In this document: positions 9,478 to 17,083 of the stretch, piece after piece
Position numbering within the stretch: position 1 is the first letter of the stretch
How the letters are laid out: every line of letters begins with the position of its first letter
NCBI GenBank assembly: GCA_036479115.1
Contig: JAZGFD010000317.1
Coordinates: 1-26,923 of the forward strand
DNA from: UBA7328 sp036479115
GTDB taxonomy: Bacteria > Bacteroidota > Bacteroidia > Chitinophagales > Saprospiraceae
DNA: 26,923 bases
Reading direction: 5' to 3'
Program-made: the position numbers and the translations under genes
The notes under the pieces: model-generated
Told to the model about the DNA's origin: nothing
Databases searched by the model: none
Seen by the model: only the letters and a program-made list of their open reading frames with translations

Positions 9478-9636
9478 GAGCCCACTCTAAAAATAGATAA
9501 TTTTCACAAAATGAATTATTTTAGATAATATTATCATTTTTCGAGATTTGCTGATGCCTGATTATCAACAGATTGAAAAGAGGCTAAGATCACGAAAAGA
9601 AACATTTTATGTTTTTTATGTTTTCGAAGCGAGCTC
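9478..9636 (+). mobile_element. Foldback MITE, beta type, copy C (degraded)
   Basis: The left end GAGCCCACTCTAAAAA and the inverted right end GAGCTCGCTTCGAAAA match the beta termini, and the centre reads TGATGC-CTGA-TTATCA. The flanks (AACTTT and CACATT) no longer form a convincing duplication, so this is an older copy. It starts 12 bp after the DUF3179 stop codon and fills the gap before the DUF1080 gene. Confidence 0.7.
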
Positions 9637-9710
9637 CACATTATTGGCCTTGAATTCAAGAGAGTAATATTGACATAATCATTACCTTCACCATCTTAAA
9701 TTTTTTAATT

Positions 9711-10274
9711 ATGAGCAATAACATGAAAATACCATTACTCTTAGCTGTTTTTCTAATGTTGGTAAATTGTAAAACCAGTACATCATTATTTATTGATAAT
9801 TATAATTGGCAGATCGGGGGTGATGCTACATGGCAATTTAATCAAGAAGAAATAATAGGAGAATCAGAAGGTGGTGCAGGATTTATCATGAGTTCAGATG
9901 CTTATGATGACTTTATCTTAGAGTTAGAATTCAGACCAGATGACAATATCAATTCTGGTGTATTTATCAGATGTGAAGATCATAAAATGTCACCTACTAA
10001 ATGCTATGAAATTAATATTTGGGACAATCACCCCAAACAAGATTTCCGTACGGGAGCAATTGTAATGATATCCAAACCTTTAGCACATGTCAATACCAAT
10101 AACAAATGGAACACCTATAAAATAAAGGCAAAAGGAACAAAAATACAGGCTTGGGTAAATGGCGTGAAAGTGGCTGACATAGTGGATAATAAAAGACCAT
10201 CAGGATATATTGGGCTACAGGCTGCTGAGGGAGGGATGATTAAATTTAGAGCAGTGACGATAAAGCCCATATGA
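9711..10274 (+). CDS. DUF1080 (3-keto-disaccharide hydrolase fold) lipoprotein
   Basis: A 187-residue lipoprotein. The signal ends in a lipobox (LMLVNC), so the mature protein is lipid-anchored at a Cys near residue 20. The rest is one DUF1080 domain, a concanavalin-like beta sandwich related to GH16-type lectin/glucanase folds. Visible hallmarks are DFILELEFRPDDNINSGVFI, CYEINIWDNH, NKWNTYKIKAKG, AWVNGVKVAD and SGYIGLQ. Some members are annotated as 3-keto-disaccharide hydrolases; whether this one cleaves a sugar cannot be told from sequence. The start at 9711 or the ATG four codons later (9723) are both possible. It follows the DUF3179 gene on the same strand, with a MITE between them. Confidence 0.88.
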   Translation: MSNNMKIPLLLAVFLMLVNCKTSTSLFIDNYNWQIGGDATWQFNQEEIIGESEGGAGFIMSSDAYDDFILELEFRPDDNINSGVFIRCEDHKMSPTKCYEINIWDNHPKQDFRTGAIVMISKPLAHVNTNNKWNTYKIKAKGTKIQAWVNGVKVADIVDNKRPSGYIGLQAAEGGMIKFRAVTIKPI

Positions 10275-10290
10275 GGGTTGTTAATATTTT

Positions 10291-10453
10291 TTAACTACTC
10301 AGCAGCATTTAATTTTTGTTAAAAACGACTCTTTTTCCGCTACTCTGCGGCTATTTGAGTAGCAATAGCGCTGCTCATTTCGACTCAAATGAGCCTTGAT
10401 TAGCATAAAAATGGCCCATTTTTATTCAAAAAGCACTACGGCGGTGTAGTTAC
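10291..10453 (+). mobile_element. IS66-type MITE (GTAACTACTCAG ends), copy 1
   Basis: A 163 bp element with left end TTAACTACTCAGCAGC and right end GGCGGTGTAGTTAC. It is flanked by a perfect 8-bp direct repeat, AATATTTT (10283-10290 and 10454-10461). The interior has the hairpin GCTATT-N8-AATAGC and ends with a conserved CAAAAAGCAC. It has no ORF. The 8-bp duplication is the length usual for the IS66 family, and a sister copy at 12048 contains IS66 transposase sequence. Confidence 0.85.
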
Positions 10454-10561
10454 AATATTTTATCTTTTAAATTTCGGAATTTCACCATTTTATATATTCC
10501 CAAAGGATAATAATGTTCTCGAAACTTATTATAACATGTAGCTGTTTATCTTTGTTAAGTA

Positions 10562-10719
10562 GTGTCTGAACGGAAACTGTGGAATTTTATGAAATAGAAT
10601 ATTTTGTATGAGAACTTAGTTTTTTGATATTCGGTGATGCCTGAGTATCATCGAGTTGAAAAAATTAAAATATCGCCAAAAGAACTATTTCCAATTTTGA
10701 TGAGTTTTCATTCAGACAC
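10562..10719 (+). mobile_element. Foldback MITE, alpha type, copy D
   Basis: The ends are GTGTCTGAACGGAAAC and the inverse TTTTCATTCAGACAC, with a perfect 6-bp duplication TAAGTA (10556-10561, 10720-10725) and the central hairpin TGATGC-CTGA-GTATCA. It is very similar to copy A (183-342), differing at scattered bases only. It sits 31 bp upstream of the rbfA start, so it probably separates rbfA from its older upstream context or contributes to its leader region. Confidence 0.88.
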
Positions 10720-10750
10720 TAAGTATCCTTAATATTAACAATATCTCGTT

Positions 10751-11104
10751 ATGGAATCAAAAAGGCAATTGCAATTAGGAGAAACGATAAAAAGGGACTT
10801 CAGCATAGTGTTACAGCAAGAAGGGCCAAATATTTATGGCAATGAAGTACTGGTGTCAGTTACTGCTGTGAATATGAGCCCAGATCTGGGTATCGCAAAA
10901 ATATACATCAGTATATTTAATACGAACAACAAACAAGAAGTCCTCGTTTTGATTGATGAATCTCTTCATCGTCTAAAACAACGTCTGTATCAAAGAATTA
11001 GAAAAAGGGTAAGGAGAGTGCCACAAATAGACCTATATATTGATGATACTCTTGATGAAATGGATCACCTGAATAAATTGTTTGACGATATGAATAAAGG
11101 GTAA
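10751..11104 (+). CDS. rbfA: Ribosome-binding factor A
   Basis: RbfA is a small KH-fold protein that binds the 30S subunit and helps 16S rRNA 5'-end maturation, notably in the cold. The 117-residue product starts MESKRQLQLGETIKRDFS, with the expected N-terminal helix, then the family signature VSVTAVNMSPDLGIAKIYIS (about 36-55), and a C-terminal helix and strand containing RLYQRIRKRVRRVPQIDLYID. The length is typical for Bacteroidota RbfA. The stop codon TAA (11102-11104) lies inside the end sequence GTAACTACTCAG of a mobile element, so the last codon or codons were probably set by that insertion. It is the only clear housekeeping gene in the window and stands alone between elements. Confidence 0.93.
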   Translation: MESKRQLQLGETIKRDFSIVLQQEGPNIYGNEVLVSVTAVNMSPDLGIAKIYISIFNTNNKQEVLVLIDESLHRLKQRLYQRIRKRVRRVPQIDLYIDDTLDEMDHLNKLFDDMNKG

Positions 11105-11222
11105 CTACTCAGCAGATAAAGCTCATTTTTGAGGGCATAGCAGAGCTATGGCGAAAAAAATAGCTGAAATATGGTAGAAAAAGAATTTTTATATCCAAAA
11201 TTGGCTCCACCGGAGTAGATAC
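11101..11222 (-). mobile_element. IS66-type MITE, copy 2, internally shortened, overlapping the rbfA stop
   Basis: The left end is GTAACTACTCAGCAG and the right end CCACCGGAGTAGATAC. Read on the minus strand, the interior follows copy 22825-22985 (GGTGGAGCCAATTTTGG, TAGCTCTGC, AAAAATGAGC) but lacks the CAAAAGCAC end region, so it carries an internal deletion. The flanks AATAAAGG (11093-11100) and AACAAAGG (11223-11230) are a near-perfect 8-bp duplication (7 of 8). The rbfA stop codon is formed by the TAA of GTAAC. Confidence 0.75.
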
Positions 11223-11297
11223 CAACAAAGGAAATTCTTAATTTCTACAAAATAACAGGATGGTAAAAGTGTTTCATTTGCCATCTGAATTGATCAT

Positions 11298-11636
11298 TTA
11301 CAACATCATCCTTAAAAAATCATACTGGGTTCTTTCTAGCTTGCTGAAGTCACCATCAGCCATAAAATGAGTTTTGACCATGCCAAGTACTTGATCTTTC
11401 CCTTCATTGCCAGGATAGTACAATTGGCGAAAATTACAAATGTTTTTAAGTAGTTCGTACTCTCTAAAATTGCTATAAAGTTGATTGGCAGAATGGAAAT
11501 TTTTATGCCCTAAAAGATTTACAATTTCGTCTTTCTCAACGGATGAAAATTCTAAATCGGTGTAAGAAGCATAGATGAGCAAAAGTGCTTTAAATACATC
11601 TTTGCTCATAGTTGGTGTCTTGTGTGTTGCATTCAT
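11298..11636 (-). CDS. Small conserved-looking protein, possibly TerB-like
   Basis: A 112-residue soluble protein with no signal peptide or membrane segment. It is helical and rich in acidic and aromatic residues. The layout of SKDVFKALLLIYASYTDLEF and later HFMADGDFSKLERTQYDFL recalls the TerB-like helical fold, in which acidic clusters bind metal, but I cannot assign it firmly. A second ATG nine codons in (MSKDVF) is an alternative start. It is monocistronic, and its neighbours on both sides are mobile-element copies. No function is proposed. Confidence 0.7.
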   Translation of the reverse strand: MNATHKTPTMSKDVFKALLLIYASYTDLEFSSVEKDEIVNLLGHKNFHSANQLYSNFREYELLKNICNFRQLYYPGNEGKDQVLGMVKTHFMADGDFSKLERTQYDFLRMML

Positions 11637-11800
11637 TGTAGTTGGTATTAAAAAATATATATTGGGACTGCCAAATTAGTCAATAACAGTCCTCATTTTA
11701 TAAGGGTTTTCACCTAGCTTTTGCAAGCTACCTATCAACAAATACTTTTTCATATCTCACTTAAGGTAGTGTACATATATTAATTTCTAAATACTTCTTA

Positions 11801-11985
11801 GTGGCTGACCGAAAACTATCATTTTTTACAAAATGAATTATTTTTGATGTTATTTCCACCTTTTTAGAAATTCAGTGATACATGGATAGAAGTGAGTTGT
11901 GAAAATTTAAAATGTCGCTAAAAGGGTTTATACTGAACTCGTCGAAGTAAGCATTTTTAATTTTGATGCGTTTCCGTTCAGCTAC
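11801..11985 (+). mobile_element. Foldback MITE, alpha type, copy E (diverged, with micro-insert)
   Basis: The ends are GTGGCTGACCGAAAAC and the inverse GTTTCCGTTCAGCTAC. The apical hairpin is degraded (TGATACATGGATAG). The flanks TTCTTA and TATTTA match at 4 of 6 positions. After GTCGCTAAAAG it carries about 25 extra bases (TACTGAACTCGTCGAAGTA) absent from copies A and D but present in related form at the same place in copy F. Confidence 0.7.
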
Positions 11986-12047
11986 TATTTAATATACGAT
12001 TTGGAGATAGGATTAGTGGCGTTAACCCCACTGGCTATGCTCCGTAA

Positions 12048-12440
12048 GTAACTACTCAGCTTGATTTAATGTATGAATAAAAGCAGCCACCAAATCTCAA
12101 TTTGTTTACGATGAAATACTTGAAAAAATAAAGAAAAGTATATATGTAGTAGGGGATGAAACGGGAATAAAAGTGAATGGGAAGACGTGGTGGATTTGGG
12201 TATGGCAAATATCTCGGATCGTACATTCGGTATAGCACAGATTTATGCTGGTGTTGATCAGGTCAGATTTAACTTACAAGGAAAGAATAGAATAAGCTGA
12301 AAAACACTTTGATCATGTCGATCGGGCAAGAGAGTAAGCTGTAAGCGGTTCAAACGTTGGAAATATTGGCCTGTAAAAAAGATTGGATAAAAATGGCCTT
12401 GTCATTTCAAAAGCACTTTCAATTCAAGTCTATGTATAAA
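12048..12440 (+). mobile_element. Decayed IS66-family element
   Basis: It begins GTAACTACTCAGC, the same terminus as the short elements at 10291, 11101, 22825 and 24327. Its right part (about 12390-12417, ATAAAAATGGCC...CAAAAGCAC) matches the right part of copy 10291-10453. Between them is a fragment of IS66 transposase (12077-12235). The exact right end is blurred, and no matching 8-bp flank was found. This copy links the short non-coding family to IS66. Confidence 0.7.
12077..12235 (+). pseudogene. IS66-family transposase fragment
   Basis: Fifty-two open codons, ended by TAG, include VYDEILEKIKKSIYVVGDET and the adjoining GIKVNGKTWWIWVWQ. This is the DDE transposase region of IS66 around its first catalytic Asp (DETG), with the characteristic VNGKxWWxWVWQ strand. 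There is no start codon, the upstream frame is closed by TGA at 12074, and the rest of the roughly 500-residue protein is missing. It lies only about 100 bp from the element's left terminus, so large internal deletions have occurred. Confidence 0.8.
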
Positions 12441-12473
12441 AAAGTGCAAAGTAAAATTTAACAATATTGCCAT

Positions 12474-12791
12474 TCATTTTTTCAAGTAATATCCCAATAA
12501 TATCAAGAAAGCCATTATAACAATAAACCAAGCTGATATCTTTCTCCAAGATTCTTTGCTGCCCATATCTTGAGTAACAAAACCTTTAATAAAGTCATCA
12601 TGTGCCATTTCTAGGGCATCTTTTGGTTGGGTGACAGGAGCTCTTCTTTCATCATATTTTTGCTTTTTTTGTATCTCTTCCACCGCTTCAGCTAGTGATT
12701 CATCCGATTCCAATTCCGATTCAAATAGATACATTTCTTTTTTACCCATTTCATCTTGGAGGTATCTTATGATCTCATCTTCTCTATTCAT
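12474..12791 (-). CDS. Small single-pass membrane protein with anti-sigma-like N-terminus
   Basis: A 105-residue protein with a highly charged N-terminal helical domain (EIIRYLQDEMGKKEMYLFES) and a single C-terminal transmembrane helix (about 86-103, WFIVIMAFLILLGYYL). The tail is basic (KK). The N-terminal pattern (IxxYLxxxMxxxExxxFExxLxxDxxL) resembles the sigma-binding part of membrane anti-sigma factors, but the protein ends right after the membrane segment and has no periplasmic domain. No sigma factor gene is adjacent. It could be an orphan anti-sigma-like regulator; this is inference. Confidence 0.7.
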   Translation of the reverse strand: MNREDEIIRYLQDEMGKKEMYLFESELESDESLAEAVEEIQKKQKYDERRAPVTQPKDALEMAHDDFIKGFVTQDMGSKESWRKISAWFIVIMAFLILLGYYLKK

Positions 12792-13047
12792 TTTTTATTT
12801 TTAAAAACTGATGTTAATAATTCCAATAATTTGAAGCTATACATCTGTCTGATTTGTACCACTACAGATGAAAGGAACGTGCATTATAAAGTAGAAATAA
12901 TTTTTATAAACAGTAACAAATCTCGAAAGATCTCAATTTTTATCAAAAATGTAAATTCTTGTTGTTGGTTCAGCCAACCGAAATTTAACAGTTTCTACCC
13001 AGCATTGGTCATTTTTAGGTACAGAAATCCGTGGCTAAAACTACTTG
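12792..13047. other. Intergenic region, no gene seen
   Basis: This stretch upstream of the small membrane-protein gene reads as non-coding on both strands by my inspection. An open frame across it (12756-13055) overlaps the start of the minus-strand gene and has no recognisable protein character. It runs directly into the left flank (TACTTG) of the alpha MITE copy F. Confidence 0.4.
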
Positions 13048-13229
13048 ATGTCTGAACAGAAACTGTCGAATTTTATGAAATAGAATATTTTGGATGAAAA
13101 TTTAGTTTTTTGATATTCGGTGATGCCTGGGTATCACGAGTTGAAAAAAAAATTTAAAATATCGCCAAAAGCTTGTGCAGAGCTTGTCGAAGTGAACTAT
13201 TTCTAATTTTGAAGTTTTCGTTCAGACAT
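13048..13229 (+). mobile_element. Foldback MITE, alpha type, copy F (with micro-insert)
   Basis: The ends are ATGTCTGAACAGAAAC and the inverse GTTTTCGTTCAGACAT, with flanks TACTTG and TACTTA (5 of 6). The apex is TGATGC-CTGG-GTATCA. After ATCGCCAAAAG it carries CTTGTGCAGAGCTTGTCGAA plus a few bases, an insert missing from copies A and D but found at the same place in copy E. Confidence 0.82.
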
Positions 13230-13584
13230 TACTTAATTCCAACTCTTCATCCATAGTCTAAAGCCCTGCGGTCATTAATCTACCTTTTACATAAGGAGTA
13301 CTTACCCAATATTTTAATAAATACTCAGCCAGTAACAATTTTGGGTAAAAAAAAATTAATCAGTTCGTATTTTTATATAATGCTTTGTATCAATGTTATA
13401 CATATTAAAATAATAAATAGGTAAATATTCCTCACCTTCTGAGATCCAAATACTATTTCATCCTCGTAAGTAGAAAAAAGAAGGGTTCTGATATAGAAAT
13501 ACTAGTTCATCTATATAAGATTTCTCATTGGCGAGATGGTTTTCTGGTCATTAAATTTTATTAATCATTCTAAAAAAAATTAAA
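13230..13584. other. Leader region of the DUF4331 gene, no gene seen
   Basis: There is no ORF or RNA gene that I can support here. The region should contain the promoter for the DUF4331 transcription unit. A close fit to the Bacteroidota -7 box TAnnTTTG with a proper upstream TTG was not found. An A-rich stretch (CTAAAAAAAATTAAA) lies just before the ATG and is typical of translation initiation sites in this phylum. Confidence 0.4.
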
Positions 13585-14301
13585 ATGAAAAAGTCACTTT
13601 TAGCAGTGATCGTTATTTTCTCACTGACAATAGGTCTGGTTCTTTTTGCAGCAGATCATATAGATGCTCCCGCAGTAGGTTCGCTTAGTACAGGTAGTAC
13701 AATAGCTGATATTACTGATTTTTATGCTTTTGAAAGCCCTTCAAATTCTGACAATTATGTATTTATATGCAATGTAAGTGGGCTTACCGCCCCATCAGCA
13801 ACTGCTGACGTATCATTTGACGACGATGTGATGTATGAATTTAATATTGACAATGACGGAGATGCTGTGGAAGACCTCGTGATCCAAGCTATCTTCAGAG
13901 ACAATAAGGTATTTACTTATGGTGCAGTAACACCTGAAAATACTGGACTCATGAGTAACATAGCAGTTGGAAACACCAAAATAGAAACGGATATTTCTAC
14001 ATATGGTAGCGATCCTTCTGTTGGCTCATCAGGTGGAGTACAAATTTTTGCTGGTCCAAGAGATGACCCTTTTTTTATGGACTTTTTCAGATTTGTAGAT
14101 ATAGTGAATGGGGCTGGGTCAGCATTAGGGCTTAGTGTGCCAGATCCTATGGATGGTACTGCCTATCCAACTGCGTTTAAAACAGATGCTGTTGATACTT
14201 TTGCTGGCACCAATGTACTTTCTATTGTGATAGAGGTGCCAAAATCAAGCTTAGGGTCATCAACCATTTTTTCTTCATGGGTAGAATCAAAAATGAAATA
14301 G
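13585..14301 (+). CDS. DUF4331 protein, N-terminal half only
   Basis: A 238-residue exported protein with a signal peptide (about 1-23) followed by the DUF4331 opening ADHIDAPAVGS and DITDFYAFESP. It also shows YEFNIDNDGDAVEDLVIQ, FAGPRDDPFFMDFFRFVDI, and NVLSIVIEVPKSSLG near its end. In full-length DUF4331 proteins this is followed by the QxGRPxINT region; here the protein stops before it. The missing half is encoded by the next gene, 47 bp downstream, behind its own lipoprotein signal. The two products therefore may assemble in the periplasm or at the surface. DUF4331 function is unknown. Confidence 0.9.
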   Translation: MKKSLLAVIVIFSLTIGLVLFAADHIDAPAVGSLSTGSTIADITDFYAFESPSNSDNYVFICNVSGLTAPSATADVSFDDDVMYEFNIDNDGDAVEDLVIQAIFRDNKVFTYGAVTPENTGLMSNIAVGNTKIETDISTYGSDPSVGSSGGVQIFAGPRDDPFFMDFFRFVDIVNGAGSALGLSVPDPMDGTAYPTAFKTDAVDTFAGTNVLSIVIEVPKSSLGSSTIFSSWVESKMK

Positions 14302-14348
14302 GTCATTAATTTAAAACACTGATTATCAAATATTTATAAAACAGAAAA

Positions 14349-15206
14349 ATGAAATTTAATAATATATTCTATACGTTTAGTATGATAACATTGGCACTAT
14401 TATTTAGCTGCAATGATGATGATGTCACCATACCGGAACCAATGACCAATCCTCCAACAGTAAATATAAGCATGAATCAAAATGTAGAAATAGCCACCAC
14501 TGTCAACATTGATGGGAGTGCCACTACGGGAGAAGGCGCACTAAGTTATAATTGGAATGTCACTAATCCACTTGGAAACAACGTGGCACTTTCCAATAAT
14601 ACAGCCACTATGATATCTTTTGAGGTAAGTATAAAAGGTGACTATGGTATCACTTTAATGGTGACCAACGATGGTGGCACGGAGATGAAGACAGGAAAAG
14701 TCACTGTAACAAATCCTTCATTTGCCACAATAGACCAAATGGGTAGGCCAGCCATCAATACCGTATTTAATTTCTTCGGTGACGCGGCTACTAAAGATGG
14801 ATATAACACCACTAAGCCCGATGGTGGAAACGTAGATTCTGAATTATTTAAGGGAATACTTGATGCATTACAAGGATACATAGGGCTGGATCCTGTAACA
14901 TATAGGAATGTTCTTGGATTAGACAATGCCACAACTGCTTCTGTGTTAGCTACAGATCTTTTGATGTCTAACAAAGAATTCCGCACTACCTATGGCCCAG
15001 CTGACCTCACAGATCTTAGGCTTGGCGAAAATTTACTCAATGGTAGAGGACTTAATGATGATGTCATTGATGTTACTTTGATTTTGACTTTTGCTGGTGA
15101 TCTAACTTCTCTTTCTGGACTGCAACAAGGATTGATCAGTGATAACGTAAGTGACAATGACAAAACACATTCTGACCAATTTCCATATCTGGCAAGCCCA
15201 CATTAA
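14349..15206 (+). CDS. Lipoprotein: PKD-like domain plus DUF4331 C-terminal half
   Basis: A 285-residue lipoprotein with lipobox LLFSC (Cys at 21). A PKD/Ig-like domain (about 38-121) shows SYNWNVTNP and YGITLMVTNDGG. The remainder (about 125-285) is the C-terminal half of DUF4331: IDQMGRPAINTVFNFFGD, DLTDLRLGENLLNGRGLNDD, DVIDVTLILTFAG, and the typical end DQFPYLASPH. With the upstream gene it reconstitutes one DUF4331 protein from two polypeptides, the second membrane-anchored and carrying an added PKD domain. The genes are 47 bp apart and surely cotranscribed. A hairpin with a T-tract follows the stop. Confidence 0.88.
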   Translation: MKFNNIFYTFSMITLALLFSCNDDDVTIPEPMTNPPTVNISMNQNVEIATTVNIDGSATTGEGALSYNWNVTNPLGNNVALSNNTATMISFEVSIKGDYGITLMVTNDGGTEMKTGKVTVTNPSFATIDQMGRPAINTVFNFFGDAATKDGYNTTKPDGGNVDSELFKGILDALQGYIGLDPVTYRNVLGLDNATTASVLATDLLMSNKEFRTTYGPADLTDLRLGENLLNGRGLNDDVIDVTLILTFAGDLTSLSGLQQGLISDNVSDNDKTHSDQFPYLASPH

Positions 15207-15230
15207 TTGGTTTATTAGCTATAGTTTAAA

Positions 15231-15268
15231 TGGTGGGGCAATCTTTCCTTGCTCCATCATTTTTTTTC
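15231..15268 (+). terminator. Rho-independent terminator after the DUF4331 pair
   Basis: Arms TGGTGGGGCAA (15231-15241) and TTGCTCCATCA (15249-15259) pair over 11 positions, two of them G-U, around a 7-base loop. They are followed directly by eight T. The position, 25 bp after the lipoprotein stop, fits termination of the DUF4331 transcript and suggests that the TPR gene downstream has its own promoter. Confidence 0.75.
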
Positions 15269-15367
15269 AGGCATAGGTTATTGATAAAACTCACCCCCAA
15301 CATATCAATATAATAAAGGAAGTGTATTGAAAATTAAAATATTGATAGAAGAGGGCTCCTTATCCAT

Positions 15368-15399
<32 letters not shown>

Positions 15400-15549
15400 A
15401 GGCGGGAAGACATATCAAAGAATATAGAACAGATCACTCAATATCTCTTTTTCCATTTCTAATAATTAGAATCAACTCTATCGTTCGTGTCTAATTTTTA
15501 TATAACACACAGAGGGTAAATTTTATGGGTGCAATATAATTTCATTTTC

Positions 15550-15574
15550 GCAAAGAGATCAGGAGATCTTTTGC
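15550..15574 (+). other. Strong short hairpin upstream of the TPR gene
   Basis: GCAAAGAGATC and GATCTTTTGC can pair over 10 bp with one bulged G around the loop AGGA. The site is about 100 bp before the TPR start. It could be a regulatory hairpin in the leader, an operator, or an old terminator. No T-tract follows. Confidence 0.4.
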
Positions 15575-15677
15575 AGAATATCACACAATCATTGGGCTTT
15601 ATGCAACATTTTCAATTACACGCAAGTATATCAACTTGGCCTTTTTCATAATAATGCACAAATAAAAAAATAAGCAT

Positions 15678-16997
15678 ATGAAACATCTATTAACAATAAT
15701 CATCTTGGTATCTATAGGTACATCATGCACCGTTTCAGAACCAATCGAGACGATTTCGTCCATAACACAACTATCTGATTATCAATCATTTGTAAACAAA
15801 ATAAATAATACAGGATACCTTGATAGCTTAAAAAATAGAAAAGTAGACGAGATAACATTTTGGGATAATCAAGTTGTGCAAAAAGGTGATGTTTTTTTGT
15901 ACAATGAAAAAATAGGGAAACTACTGGCCGAAAAATTTGAAATCACAGGAGATATAAATGACATCCGCCTTTCAAATAAACACTTTTTAAAAGCTGCAAA
16001 ACAAACTTCCGGCAACTATAAATCTAGCATGCTTTTATCTCTCAGTTCTAATCATATCAAGTTACATCAATTTGAAAAAGCAAAACAACGGAGCACTGAG
16101 GCCTATCATTTGGCACACAATAAAACAGGCCCAGCGCTTATGGTTTATGACGCAATTTTAGAATTGGGAGATTATGACTATGCACAGCAGATAATGGAAC
16201 AATACTCTGATCTTAATTCTTTCGATTACTTAGTAAGGTTCGGAAAATATATGGATCATACTGGAGACTTAGATGCAGCAATAATAGCAACAGAGTCCGC
16301 ATATGAAAAGGTCAAATTATCTCAAAAAAGTAACAGAAACTGGATACTTACTCACCTGGCCGATATGTACGGTCACGATGGGCGAATTCAAAAGTCGTAC
16401 GAAACATATTTGGAAGTACTCCGTAAAAACCCTTCAAATCTCCATGCATTGAAGGGTATAGCATGGATCGCTTTTTCACATGATAGAGACTATAACGCCG
16501 CTTATAAAATTCTAAATGTTATAAAACAATCTACCTCACTACCAGATGCATACTTATGGATGGCAGAAGTAGCTGAAGCAGAAAATAAAATGAATAAAAA
16601 ACAAGAATATATAAGAGCATTTAAAAGGGAGGTAACGCACCAGAATCTCAATGACCTATACAGCATTTACATTGCTGATCTACTTCTTGAAAATAAAAGT
16701 AGCAGAGATCAAGCTCTACACATAGCTGAAATAGAAAATAAAAAAAGAAAAACTCCTGAAACTTTCACTCTTTTGGCAAAGGCACACAATGCCCTAGGTC
16801 ACAGAGATATAACGCTTCAGATTCTTGAAAAGCATGTAATCGGATACAGTTTTGAGCCAAGTATTCTCTTTCATTGCGGTATGATGCTATTAGAAAATGG
16901 AGACGAGAAAAGAGGTAAAAGAATGTTGGAAGATGCTAAGGAGGCAGCATTTGAGTTAGGGCCAGCGGTAATGCAGAAAATTGAAAGTATGATTTGA
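15678..16997 (+). CDS. TPR-repeat lipoprotein
   Basis: A 439-residue lipoprotein with lipobox IGTSC (Cys about 17), followed by a helical solenoid of tetratricopeptide-like repeats. Repeat-like units include LSNKHFLKAAKQTSGNYKSS, DLDAAIIATESAYEKV, GRIQKSYETYLEVLRKNPSN and LHALKGIAWIAF. TPR arrays bind other proteins, so a scaffold role at the membrane is plausible. Its neighbours are the split DUF4331 genes upstream and an ECF sigma/anti-sigma pair downstream. DUF4331, TPR and sigma genes on one strand suggest a functional unit; that is inference. No catalytic motif is visible. Confidence 0.8.
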   Translation: MKHLLTIIILVSIGTSCTVSEPIETISSITQLSDYQSFVNKINNTGYLDSLKNRKVDEITFWDNQVVQKGDVFLYNEKIGKLLAEKFEITGDINDIRLSNKHFLKAAKQTSGNYKSSMLLSLSSNHIKLHQFEKAKQRSTEAYHLAHNKTGPALMVYDAILELGDYDYAQQIMEQYSDLNSFDYLVRFGKYMDHTGDLDAAIIATESAYEKVKLSQKSNRNWILTHLADMYGHDGRIQKSYETYLEVLRKNPSNLHALKGIAWIAFSHDRDYNAAYKILNVIKQSTSLPDAYLWMAEVAEAENKMNKKQEYIRAFKREVTHQNLNDLYSIYIADLLLENKSSRDQALHIAEIENKKRKTPETFTLLAKAHNALGHRDITLQILEKHVIGYSFEPSILFHCGMMLLENGDEKRGKRMLEDAKEAAFELGPAVMQKIESMI

Positions 16998-17083
16998 GTG
17001 GAAAGGGAGCAAGGGTTAAAGATCAGGTGCGAGGGGCAGGTGAGAAACCACAATCCTGACCCCTAACCCCTAACTCCTTTCAT

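Noticed and set aside
12056..12238. Minus-strand 60-codon ORF
   Set aside because: It is the antisense shadow of the IS66 transposase fragment on the plus strand and has no protein-like features of its own.
12756..13055. Plus-strand 99-codon ORF
   Set aside because: It overlaps the start of the minus-strand membrane-protein gene and a MITE end. Its composition is that of translated AT-rich non-coding DNA.
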